A DNA stretch of 64,000 nt, taken from Paenibacillus agricola (lineage in GTDB: Bacteria; Bacillota; Bacilli; Paenibacillales; NBRC-103111). The position numbers were made by a program, and so were the translations under genes. Positions 42,780 to 51,266 of the stretch are shown piece by piece. The stretch is taken from contig NZ_JAAOIW010000004.1 of the NCBI RefSeq assembly GCF_011440305.1, positions 496,001-560,000 on the forward strand, in the 5' to 3' direction. Every line of letters begins with the position of its first letter. The first letter of the stretch is position 1. The notes below the pieces were generated by a model. That model worked only from the letters and a program-made list of their open reading frames with translations. It made no database searches and had not been told where the DNA came from.

Positions 42780-45700
42780 CTGCCACACCTCCTGAACCCG
42801 TATCCGTGGAATTTAACAACAGTGAATCCTCTATGTCCTCATTTTTCTGACCGTCCTTGGCTTGTTGACCATCTATCCGCGCATCGTGGTCATCCATAAA
42901 CATGTCCATCTGTTGAAGCTCTGGCACTGCCGGGGAAGCATCTGCTCCCACATCAACAACAACCGCCTTACTCCGTCGAAAAGACACAACATGGAGATCG
43001 CCTTTGGATTCCAGCTTTTCATTCATTAGCTCCAAGGCGCGTTCCTTGCCCACAGGCAATAGCAGCTTGTACTCATTGGCCTCAAAGTGAGTATCAAACT
43101 GGCATACTGCTCGATATGAGCAATGGGTACAGGCTTTGTCAACGCCCATGCGGTAAGGCTCAATTCCAACGTCCCCGCTCGTCATCGCCGTTCCAATGCC
43201 CCTCATGGTGCGGCGTACATACTCACGAAGCGTGTGCCACTGAGTATCGTCGGCTACTGAGGAGGATTTATAAAAACTACCATCCTTTTTGAGGGCAACC
43301 GGGATCAGCTGTGAATGTCCGCTGGATTCGATTAAGCCGCCATCCATCATCATTGCGATGTCCGAATCGGCACGGACCAGGCCCTTCATTTTGAACCGTT
43401 TGCGCAGCTCATCATCCGCCTTTTCAGGCGTAATGCTGTTTTTTAATTGCAATAGCGGATTATGGACATGGAAATAAAGCACGCCGGCAGGCTTCGCTTC
43501 AAAGCCAAGCCATGCTTTGGAGTGGGTTAAAATCACATCCAGATAGGTGAGCATTTGTAAGGACAGCCCGTAATAAACCTCGGAAAGTAAAAGCCCCGTC
43601 GGACTGGATTTATAGTCAATTACACGCAGCAGGGTTCCTTGCTCGGTATCTACTCGATCCACCCGGTCAATACGCCCCCTCACATCCATCCGTACCCCAT
43701 TCTCAAGCAAATACGACAATGGAGGAATCGTTTGCCCTGCCCCAAAGCCGATTTCCGTGCCCACAGGCTGGAACTTTCCGCGCCTTGCATGCTCGCCCAG
43801 CATCATCGCCGCACGCCCGACGACCTGCTTCAGCTTGCGGGCTATATAATGATGCCGATTAGAGCTAAGCAGAATCTCGCTTTGGAGGCGGGGCGCCAAC
43901 AAATCTACGACATCGCCTGCTAGCTGGTAACATTCCTCCGGCGTGAGCATACCCCATTCGTTGCCTTGGCTAGCAACCTCCGTGGCGAACGCGCTCAGTG
44001 CCGCATGAAAAAGCTGCCCGATATCTGGCGAATCCAGCCGATGAATACGCCTTTCCTGAAGCTTCAGGCCATGTGAAGAAAATTGCGAGAAAGGGCAGGC
44101 GACGAATCGTTCCATACGCGACACACTGACCAGGAGGTGCTCGCCGTACAGCAATCTGCTCGTTGCTCTGCTTAATGGCTTAGCCTCATTGGTAAATTGC
44201 AGGGATTGCAATAGAGCTTCCAACCGTGAGCTCCACCCAGGCTTGGTTGCCAGCCAATTATACACAGACCACCATATGCTTGAGGTCGCTTCGCCCTTCA
44301 TCCATTGCTTAAGCTGGATCAGAAGGAACGACATCGCTTTTCCAGGATGCTCGACATAGTCCAACTGCTCGATCAAGCTCATCGTTTCTGTTGGCTCTGT
44401 AACAAACAGGCGTTCCTTAACGAATGGAAACATTCGCTTCGTCTGCCGGATGATCTCAGAGGGCAGCAACGTTTTCCCTTCCTCATCTGCTAATGGATAG
44501 CTAATCCACAAACCATCGGAAGGAGTGCAAAACGTACTGTAGATAAGAAACATTTCGTCCAACAGCTTCCTGCGTGCTCCATCAGCCATCGGTAAGCCTT
44601 GCACCTCTAATGTTTCCCTCTCTTGCTCAGAGAAGATTCCGCTCTCGCTTATTTTGGCAGGCAAAATACCTTCGTTAACGCCCAGCACAAAAACATGTTT
44701 CACATGCCCCACTCGTGTACGATCCATATTGCCGATAAGCACCTGATCCAGCGACGGCGGAACATGCCCCATCCGGATACTCTCCATCCCGGCTTCGAGC
44801 AAGCTTGCGAAGGTTTCTGTGGAAAGGCTCTCCTCCCCCATAAGCTCTACCAATTGGTCGAGCATTTCCATAATGCTTTCCCAAATTTGCGCATGCTCCT
44901 TGGCTTGCTCCGGGTTGCCTGCCAGTAAAGCTGCCTCTCTCCATCGTTCAAGCCGATCTGGAACGCCCAGCTCTATCAACAGCTGGTACAAGACGGTTAC
45001 TTGGCTACGAACCTGCTCCGCACTCTTCATTCGCTCCTGAAAGCCGTGCAGCGGCTGTACCACCAAACGGCGGGATTCATTAATACGGCGCAAGCGCGCC
45101 TCTTCTTGCTCTGTCGCGATTATATCGGGCTGCTCCAAGCTGGAGCGAAGCGAGTAGGTCCAAGGGGATGCATCAAACCATTTGTATCCATGAATGCCAA
45201 AGGCCAGTACATAGTTTTCCAATTGGTCCATGTCATGGCGAGCCTGCTGCTCCAATTCCTTATCGGCATCTGCGTTTAACGGCAGAAAGAAGTCTGTCTT
45301 GATACAGCGAAAAACCGCATCGTATTTCCAATAATGGACAATAGCTTCCATGGAGGATCGAATTAATTCCACGAGCGGATGGTGCATGACAGACCGCTTC
45401 TTATCGAAGAAATGGGGGATCCCATTATCAGCGAAGGTTCCGGCCAGCAAATCACCGTAGGCCTCCATATTCCGCACAGCTACCGCCACATCTCGATAAC
45501 GTAAGCCTTGATCACGCATTAGCTTCCGTATATCACGTGCTACACCCTCTGCCTCAGCTCTGCGATTAACAGCTGCAGCCAGTCGTAGCTGTGGATTCTC
45601 CTTATCTACCAAGTTGCCTTCACTAAGTGGAAAAGGCAGCTTCAACCGCTGGTCAAACGATTTCTCCATAAACGCCAGCATAGGGCTTGCTTGAAAGCGA

Positions 45701-46554
45701 GGAGAATCCCCTGAAGGCAAAATGATGGTTTCTCCCACAGGCAGCTCCAACTGGCTTAAGCGCTCCTGTAGCTGCAGCATGGTGCGTGCGGTTCTATGAA
45801 ATAAATCCAGCTCATGTGGCTTGTCCCCAAGCTTGTAGGCTTTATCCAAGGTTAGGGTAAGTGTAACGTCAGCACATACAGTGGCCAAGCCCTCGATAAC
45901 CGTTAATTCCTGTGGCGTGAAACCGTGGAAGCCATCCAGCCAGCAGGTGGCACCTTGTATGTATCGTGATTTCGGAAGCTGGGCTGCAAGCAGCGTCAAA
46001 TAATCTTCCCCATCCAGATATGCCCGTGATAGCTCGGCTTCAAACTCACTATAAACCAGCTTCAGATCGTGCAGCTTGTCTGAAAGTATCGGCGCAAACG
46101 GTCTTTCTGTTGGCTTGCCCATAACGAACATCGCCAAACCCTCTGGCGTGACACAGTGCCGTTTGAATTCGTTGAATAAATCAGAAAGCTTATCAATAAA
46201 GCCCATTTGCTCTGCAGAAGCTTGGAATAGCCTCAGCTGTTTACGATGTTTATGTAAAATATGATGGATGAGTAATTTTTTCCCTGTCTCATCTATGGCA
46301 AGCCTTGCTGTTCCTCCGACCTCTTGCATAACTCGCAAGGCTAGCCTACGAAAGCTAAGCACCTGCACCCTCATCGTGCCGCCAAGCTCTGGCGAGGAAG
46401 CAAGCGCATATTCAGCCTGAAAGGTAGCCTGTTCAGGCACTATTAAAATAAGTGGAGGCCCACCAGGGGACTCGACCACTTGCTCTGTTATACTTCGCAG
46501 GCAATAGCTACTCTTGCCCGTACCTGCTCTACCGAGCACAAATTGCATCGCCAT
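42769..46554 (-). CDS. addB: ATP-dependent helicase/deoxyribonuclease subunit B (AddB)
   Basis: A 1261-residue protein with Walker A LGRAGTGKSSYC at the N-terminus, an inactivated helicase core and a C-terminal nuclease domain (RVIDYKSSPTGL). The 4Fe-4S cluster cysteines are visible: one in FVACPFSQFS and three in CTHCSYRAVCQF. AddB is the partner of AddA in recombination repair. GAAGGGGATG lies upstream. The promoter contains a LexA-box-like palindrome. A low-complexity acidic tail follows the nuclease domain. Confidence 0.97.
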   Translation of the reverse strand: MAMQFVLGRAGTGKSSYCLRSITEQVVESPGGPPLILIVPEQATFQAEYALASSPELGGTMRVQVLSFRRLALRVMQEVGGTARLAIDETGKKLLIHHILHKHRKQLRLFQASAEQMGFIDKLSDLFNEFKRHCVTPEGLAMFVMGKPTERPFAPILSDKLHDLKLVYSEFEAELSRAYLDGEDYLTLLAAQLPKSRYIQGATCWLDGFHGFTPQELTVIEGLATVCADVTLTLTLDKAYKLGDKPHELDLFHRTARTMLQLQERLSQLELPVGETIILPSGDSPRFQASPMLAFMEKSFDQRLKLPFPLSEGNLVDKENPQLRLAAAVNRRAEAEGVARDIRKLMRDQGLRYRDVAVAVRNMEAYGDLLAGTFADNGIPHFFDKKRSVMHHPLVELIRSSMEAIVHYWKYDAVFRCIKTDFFLPLNADADKELEQQARHDMDQLENYVLAFGIHGYKWFDASPWTYSLRSSLEQPDIIATEQEEARLRRINESRRLVVQPLHGFQERMKSAEQVRSQVTVLYQLLIELGVPDRLERWREAALLAGNPEQAKEHAQIWESIMEMLDQLVELMGEESLSTETFASLLEAGMESIRMGHVPPSLDQVLIGNMDRTRVGHVKHVFVLGVNEGILPAKISESGIFSEQERETLEVQGLPMADGARRKLLDEMFLIYSTFCTPSDGLWISYPLADEEGKTLLPSEIIRQTKRMFPFVKERLFVTEPTETMSLIEQLDYVEHPGKAMSFLLIQLKQWMKGEATSSIWWSVYNWLATKPGWSSRLEALLQSLQFTNEAKPLSRATSRLLYGEHLLVSVSRMERFVACPFSQFSSHGLKLQERRIHRLDSPDIGQLFHAALSAFATEVASQGNEWGMLTPEECYQLAGDVVDLLAPRLQSEILLSSNRHHYIARKLKQVVGRAAMMLGEHARRGKFQPVGTEIGFGAGQTIPPLSYLLENGVRMDVRGRIDRVDRVDTEQGTLLRVIDYKSSPTGLLLSEVYYGLSLQMLTYLDVILTHSKAWLGFEAKPAGVLYFHVHNPLLQLKNSITPEKADDELRKRFKMKGLVRADSDIAMMMDGGLIESSGHSQLIPVALKKDGSFYKSSSVADDTQWHTLREYVRRTMRGIGTAMTSGDVGIEPYRMGVDKACTHCSYRAVCQFDTHFEANEYKLLLPVGKERALELMNEKLESKGDLHVVSFRRSKAVVVDVGADASPAVPELQQMDMFMDDHDARIDGQQAKDGQKNEDIEDSLLLNSTDTGSGGVADDQ

Positions 46555-46632
46555 ATGTGTACATCCCCTTCACTAAATCCTATTCATTATAACAAGAAAT
46601 GATGAAATACAAAAAAGGAATCTATTAACAAT

Positions 46633-46668
46633 ATTATACCACCATTCAAATAAAAAGAACAAATGTTC
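46633..46668 (-). promoter_or_regulatory. Promoter of addB-addA with LexA (DinR) box
   Basis: On the minus strand TTGTTC (46662-46657), an 18-nt spacer and a perfect TATAAT (46638-46633) form a promoter. Its -35 lies within the perfect dyad AGAAC-AAAT-GTTCT (46656-46669), which matches the GAAC-N4-GTTC core of the Firmicute LexA box. LexA bound here would block RNA polymerase. Confidence 0.7.
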
Positions 46669-46705
46669 TCATTCATTTACTCGCCGTCACCGCTATCCGA
46701 TACAT

Positions 46706-46751
46706 AAAAAAGCCTCCCTTCCACATGAAGCGTGGTAAAGGAAGCCTTTTT
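46706..46751. terminator. Terminator between the ABC permease gene and addB
   Basis: AAAAAAGCCTCCCTTCCAC pairs imperfectly with GTGGTAAAGGAAGCCTTTTT around ATGAAGC. It is flanked by A and T runs and so is likely bidirectional. Confidence 0.75.
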
Positions 46752-46807
46752 AAATTTTTATATAAGAAAGATGAATTTCATTCACCTTCTTAAGTATAAG
46801 CTTATTC

Positions 46808-47692
46808 CTATAAGTCCTTACGCTGGAATACCCATAAACCTAGGCCTAGGGCTGCTAATGTGTAGCATGCGGTATAGAGTAAAAAGGCATTGGTCGGCTC
46901 CTGTCCAAGACCAAACGGGCCCAAAACATCATTAATATTCATCAATTCCTTAATCGCCGATAAAGAGAACATCTCGGAAAGCATTCTCTGCTGGATGGCA
47001 TCTGCCGGCATAACCAAGGACATCAATCCCGCAATCGTTTTGAGCGGCTGCAGCGATGCATCGCGAGCCAGTAATGAACCCGCGACCTTCTCAATCATCC
47101 CGCCCAGCCAGCCGGCTCCAAAAAGCATCGTCATAAACACACCATTGCCGAGTGCCGAAAATATACAAGAGCCTAGCATGGAAACAGAAACCAGCAGCGG
47201 AACCGTCCAGGCGAAAAGCAAGAACGCCTTCACTAATAGCAGTAAATCCAATGGAATTGCTGCATGAAAACGAGCTATTAGCAGAATGGAAACGAAGATC
47301 AGTAAGGAGTACCCTCCGCCTAAGGTTACATATCCAATCCATCTCCCCATATACCAACGCCATCTTGCAAGCGGTCGCGGCAGCAGGGCAAGCAGCACGC
47401 CTTGCTCGGCCTCACCAGCCACTGAAGAAAAGGAGCTGAATATCGAAAGAAATGCGGTAACGAAGGAGCCAAAGAAGAAGCCCAAGGCTATAATAATGGC
47501 TCCCAGCTTAAACCGCTCGATCAAGTAAGAGACAGATGCTTCCCCTCCTCCCGCGGGCGTTTGCAAGCCGATACCGATGGTTTGCGCCACAAACCAGAAG
47601 GCAAGCAAGAAAATGCCCGTCATCAGCAGCGTTAATAGCATGACCCGCTTTCGCAGCATTTCCTTCCATGTCATCGCGATAATGGTAATCAT
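46808..47692 (-). CDS. ABC-2 type transporter permease
   Basis: Six hydrophobic helices are seen, beginning KRVMLLTLLMTGIFLLAFWF, with the ABC-2 pattern SFVTAFLSIFSSFSSVAGEAEQGVLLALLPRPLARWRWYMGRW between helices 2 and 3. Partner of the upstream ATPase, with which it overlaps by 4 nt (ATGA). The ATG at 47692 has GGGGGGAG upstream. The substrate is unknown; such pairs near ECF sigma factors often deal with envelope stress or antimicrobial peptides (inference). The longer frame is shadowed by the ATPase gene. Confidence 0.88.
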   Translation of the reverse strand: MITIIAMTWKEMLRKRVMLLTLLMTGIFLLAFWFVAQTIGIGLQTPAGGGEASVSYLIERFKLGAIIIALGFFFGSFVTAFLSIFSSFSSVAGEAEQGVLLALLPRPLARWRWYMGRWIGYVTLGGGYSLLIFVSILLIARFHAAIPLDLLLLVKAFLLFAWTVPLLVSVSMLGSCIFSALGNGVFMTMLFGAGWLGGMIEKVAGSLLARDASLQPLKTIAGLMSLVMPADAIQQRMLSEMFSLSAIKELMNINDVLGPFGLGQEPTNAFLLYTACYTLAALGLGLWVFQRKDL

Positions 47693-48657
47693 ATACGCTC
47701 CCCCCTGTGGCTGATCCCGGAGAGTGCACTCACGAACCACTCATCAAGCCTTGTTTTGACTTTATGCACTTCATATAGTGTCAAACCGTGCTCTATAACC
47801 AGACTGTTCAGCCAACCAATCTGCTCGTCATCCTCCAACTCCGCTTCCAGCCAAACCGCTTCCTCATTAGGCTGCTCGGTGCCGCCATTCCCGGAAACTT
47901 GGGTGATGGACAGCCCCGTAAACTGGGTTAACCATGTCAGGAAAAACGGCGTAAACCCACCGACGCGGAAGCGCCAGCGGATCTTCTCCTGCAAGACTTC
48001 AGCGACGGTGCCGCTTTGCAAGATTTGCCCATTATTAAGTAATGCCACCTTATCACAAAGGATCTCGACGTCCTCCAGCAAATGGGAGTTGAGAAAAACA
48101 GTTTTGCCGCGGGCACGCAAGCTCTGGAGCATAAGCCTTACCTCATTGCGTCCGATCGGATCAAGTGCCGAAGCAGGCTCATCGAGAAAAATAACCTGCG
48201 GATCATTGACCATGGCACACGCAAGGCCAAGGCGTTGCTGCATGCCTTTAGAATAATGCTTCACCCTGTCACGCCCACGGAGTCCAATACCAACTTCTTC
48301 TAACAGCAGTTTAATGGAGCGTTTGGCTACAGAACCCCTCATCCCACATAATTGGGCATGCAGCTGCAGTACTTCCTCCCCACTTAACCACTCCTGGTAA
48401 CGGTACAGCTCTGGCAGGTATCCAATATGCCGCCGTGCCTCCAAGGAGCCAATCGGCTCCCCGAGAATCGTGGCAGTTCCACCGCTGGGATGAATCAAGC
48501 CAACAAGCATTTTCACAAAGGTGCTTTTCCCAGCCCCATTGGGGCCGAGAAAGCCAAAGGCCTCACCGCGGCCGACCTTAATGGTAATTTCCCGGCAGCC
48601 ACGGCCGTTGCCATAGTCCTTAGTCAGTCCATTGGCTTCTACCACCACTTCTGTCAT
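47689..48657 (-). CDS. ABC transporter ATP-binding protein
   Basis: A single nucleotide-binding domain with Walker A GPNGAGKST, Q-loop PELYRYQEW, signature YSKGMQQRLG, Walker B VIFLDEPASALD and H-loop NSHLL, plus an 80-residue C-terminal extension. Its ATG overlaps the stop of the anti-sigma-like gene (ATGA at 48654-48657) and its stop overlaps the permease start. This indicates one tightly coupled unit. The longest frame starts at 48756 inside the upstream gene and is not used. Confidence 0.92.
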   Translation of the reverse strand: MTEVVVEANGLTKDYGNGRGCREITIKVGRGEAFGFLGPNGAGKSTFVKMLVGLIHPSGGTATILGEPIGSLEARRHIGYLPELYRYQEWLSGEEVLQLHAQLCGMRGSVAKRSIKLLLEEVGIGLRGRDRVKHYSKGMQQRLGLACAMVNDPQVIFLDEPASALDPIGRNEVRLMLQSLRARGKTVFLNSHLLEDVEILCDKVALLNNGQILQSGTVAEVLQEKIRWRFRVGGFTPFFLTWLTQFTGLSITQVSGNGGTEQPNEEAVWLEAELEDDEQIGWLNSLVIEHGLTLYEVHKVKTRLDEWFVSALSGISHRGERI

Positions 48658-49799
48658 TGCTTGATCAGCTCCGCTGTTTGATCTAGCAGCGCTTGGCGGC
48701 TTGGAAATACATCCTCGTTGCCGCTCAGTGTGAACAACTGCTCGTCTTTTACCCAAGTAACACTATAATAGATAGAGGCGCCCGAGCCTCTGCTAGTAAC
48801 AATCGTATCCACATTGCCCAGCTTCATTTTTTCTGATTGACCATTGGAGAAAACAGGAAGCGGGATCGCTCCACCTTTCAAGACATTGCTTTGTTCAAGG
48901 CTTTGCTTTAGCCCATCCGGCAATAACGGAAACTGCATAACTGCGTCAAACGCTTCAGCAACAGAGATTGATGGATCCACCACCACTACAGGAACTGGTT
49001 GCTGCGTGAAGGAATAGCCAGGCTGGTCCTTTTTTTCTGTGTAAATATTCGCGGCTTCGCCAAGCTCCAACGTGATCGCTTTGCCATTAACAGACTGCGG
49101 AAGCAGCTTAGTGGCACCAAGTCGAGCCATGGTTGCATTCACTTCATCAACATTGATCTTAAAAGTAATCGCATTCGACGGCGAGATATACAGCTTCTGG
49201 TCATTTTCATTCAAACCTTTAGGCATAACAATCGGACGCTTTAGTTGTTTAGCTGCTTCAGCGGCGGTAAACTCACCTGTAATTTTGCCAGAAACCTGTG
49301 AGAATGTCCCGAATTTATTGATGGTTTCCCGGCTTTCCCCATTGGTTGCATTATAAAATAGCTGCTGCAATTCATTCTCGTTCACCACGGTAACCTGCTG
49401 CATGCGGAATTTGCCTAATATGGATGCTAATGCTTCATTACCGAGTGGTGTTGCGATTACAGCGACTAGCAGGAAGGCTGCCGTAGCGATCCCGATTCGT
49501 TTATTGTTGCGGCGAATCCAGCTGTCGAACGTTCCGGTACGTTTAAGCTTGCCTGTTTCCATAAGCGACGGCAAAGGCAACGGTAGTCCCTTAGTTACCA
49601 ATGGATCAGCATTAACAGCATCTACTGAAGCAGGTATGGTTAAACTTGGGGTCTGCCCATCCAATACGGCCATTGGCGCTTGGACAGCGGCCCCTTCCTC
49701 TGCCCATTGCTTCCACTGCGGATTCTCGGTCTCTTGCGAGAGTGCCGCTTGGAGCTTGGCCCATGCTGCGTCGGTCGTTTCATTTTTTATATTTGTCAA
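48654..49799 (-). CDS. Probable anti-sigma factor / DUF4367-like single-pass membrane protein
   Basis: The N-terminal 105 residues are cytoplasmic and contain WAKLQAALSQETENPQWKQWAEEG. One membrane helix follows (IGIATAAFLLVAVIATPLG, about 111-129). The outer domain of about 250 residues has DTIVTSRGSGASIYYSVTW, which recalls DUF4367 domains. This topology, and its position 95 nt after an ECF sigma gene, suggest an anti-sigma factor. However, no zinc-binding HxxxCxxC motif is present. The TTG start has AAGGAGG upstream. Direct proof of sigma binding is lacking. Confidence 0.65.
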   Translation of the reverse strand: MTNIKNETTDAAWAKLQAALSQETENPQWKQWAEEGAAVQAPMAVLDGQTPSLTIPASVDAVNADPLVTKGLPLPLPSLMETGKLKRTGTFDSWIRRNNKRIGIATAAFLLVAVIATPLGNEALASILGKFRMQQVTVVNENELQQLFYNATNGESRETINKFGTFSQVSGKITGEFTAAEAAKQLKRPIVMPKGLNENDQKLYISPSNAITFKINVDEVNATMARLGATKLLPQSVNGKAITLELGEAANIYTEKKDQPGYSFTQQPVPVVVVDPSISVAEAFDAVMQFPLLPDGLKQSLEQSNVLKGGAIPLPVFSNGQSEKMKLGNVDTIVTSRGSGASIYYSVTWVKDEQLFTLSGNEDVFPSRQALLDQTAELIKQ

Positions 49800-49894
49800 T
49801 AGATTACGCCTCCTTAACTGAACTGTTTATTGCAACCTTAACTGCTTTTTGCCTATTAATTTCCCATACCGTACTCGTCGCTTCTGAATTTCAA

Positions 49895-50410
49895 CTACGC
49901 TTGTGTCTGAGCCTCGGCGTGTCGCTTCAGCTTGGCAGTCGCCCGATGAAGCAACGTCCCTACAAGTGGCAGCTTCACTTGCAGCTGCTCCGCAATTTCA
50001 GCATAGCTATAACCCGAATATCGCAACATGAGCACCTTACGATCACGCTCTGGGAGCTGCTCCAGCCAATCGCGCACTTCCTCTTGATCCAGCTGGCGCA
50101 TGACCTCCTGCTCATTCGATATGCCCACTTGCTCGGATATTTGCATAAATTGCTCTTGCTTTTCTTGAAGCTTTCGTTCTCTGGTTTGTTTATTCAGATG
50201 ATCGTAAGCAATACGTGTAAGCACACGATGTAGCCATGCCCCAACCACCTTGGGCTCTTCGGGCGGATTGCGGTAAAGCCGCAAAAACACTTCCTGGGCC
50301 AGATCCTCCGCAATCGCTTCGTCACGTACTAAAGCAATTAGCTTTCGACGTACCGATGGATAATGTGTATAGAAAACGTCTTTATACATATCTGTTATAG
50401 GATGTTCCAA
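49895..50410 (-). CDS. ECF-family RNA polymerase sigma factor (SigX-like)
   Basis: The 171-residue protein has region 2 (FYTHYPSVRRKLIALVRDEAIAEDLAQEVFLRLYRN) and region 4 (QLPERDRKVLMLRYSGYSYAEIAEQLQVKLPLVGTLLHRATAKLKRH). Both are typical of ECF sigma factors. SigX of Bacillus controls envelope charge and lipid genes; equivalence is only suggested by similarity and gene order. The TTG start has AAAGGAG upstream. A perfect 13-nt palindrome (AAGGTTCAACCTT, 50449-50461) lies in the leader and may be regulatory. Confidence 0.85.
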   Translation of the reverse strand: MEHPITDMYKDVFYTHYPSVRRKLIALVRDEAIAEDLAQEVFLRLYRNPPEEPKVVGAWLHRVLTRIAYDHLNKQTRERKLQEKQEQFMQISEQVGISNEQEVMRQLDQEEVRDWLEQLPERDRKVLMLRYSGYSYAEIAEQLQVKLPLVGTLLHRATAKLKRHAEAQTQA

Positions 50411-50490
50411 TCGATTATTCTCCTTTCAGCTGCAGCTATATATAAGACAAGGTTCAACCTTATAATGTATCAAAGCCGCATAAAATAAAT

Positions 50491-50556
50491 AAAAAAAACC
50501 TAACGCCAAATAAGCCCCTGTCAAGATAAGGAGCTTTGGCTTATATAATGGCATTT
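50491..50556 (-). terminator. Likely terminator after the nitroreductase gene
   Basis: An imperfect long stem (TGCCA...TAAGCC...CCT / AGGGGCTTA...TGGCG) is followed on the minus strand by GTTAGGTTTTTTTT. Confidence 0.5.
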
Positions 50557-50624
50557 TGATTTTTTAATCGAGTTACGCTTATTTAATGGCAATTTCCTTC
50601 ATGCTAATGCTTCATCCCAGCAGG

Positions 50625-51239
50625 CTATTCCGTCAACCAAACTGTCTTGGCGGCATAATCCTGCCGCTTGCCCACGGGCAGCGGCATATCCGGATAGCCG
50701 ATATAAATAAGCGCTACCAGCTGCTCCGCTTCAGACAAGCCAAACGCTTGATTCATACGCTCATGGTACATCGGGTCACCTGAGCGCCAGATCGCACCCA
50801 GCCCCATGGCATGGGCAGCCAACAGCATATTCTGTGCTGCCGAGTGCGCCGCAGCAAACTCCTCTTGCCTGTTCACATGCGGAGAAGCGGAGGGCGATAC
50901 CGCAATCCCGATCACTAGCGGAGCACGGTAAGCCTTGGCTTTCACTTTATTGCCAATAGCCTCCGCTTCCTCAGGAGCCAGAGCCTGAACGCCCTGTGCG
51001 GTCTGGGCCGCCTCTACCGTGATATCCGCATAAGCCTGCCCAAGCACAGCCCTGCCTTCGCCCGTCATTACAAAAAAACGCCAAGGCTCTGTCATGTGAT
51101 GACTTGGCGCCCATGCCGCCGCTTCGAGTAGAAGGTCAATCTGGTCTCTTGCTATCGGGTCCTGCTTAACGCGCCCTATAGTTCGCCGTCCGCGGATCGC
51201 TTCCCATATACTCATCTTAGCATCTTCGGATTCGTTCAT
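50625..51239 (-). CDS. Nitroreductase-family flavoprotein
   Basis: The 204-residue protein has the FMN-binding segments AIRGRRTIGRVKQDPI, AAAWAPSHHMTEPWRFFV and GLGAIWRSGD, ending IYIGYPDMPLPVGKR; all are typical of NAD(P)H-dependent nitroreductases. Natural substrates are often quinones or unknown. GGAGGGA precedes the ATG at 51239, with an alternative ATG at 51215. It lies in an operon-like run with the following RNA methyltransferase gene. Confidence 0.88.
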   Translation of the reverse strand: MNESEDAKMSIWEAIRGRRTIGRVKQDPIARDQIDLLLEAAAWAPSHHMTEPWRFFVMTGEGRAVLGQAYADITVEAAQTAQGVQALAPEEAEAIGNKVKAKAYRAPLVIGIAVSPSASPHVNRQEEFAAAHSAAQNMLLAAHAMGLGAIWRSGDPMYHERMNQAFGLSEAEQLVALIYIGYPDMPLPVGKRQDYAAKTVWLTE

Positions 51240-51266
51240 ATTCCCACAATCCCTCCATAAGCATAT

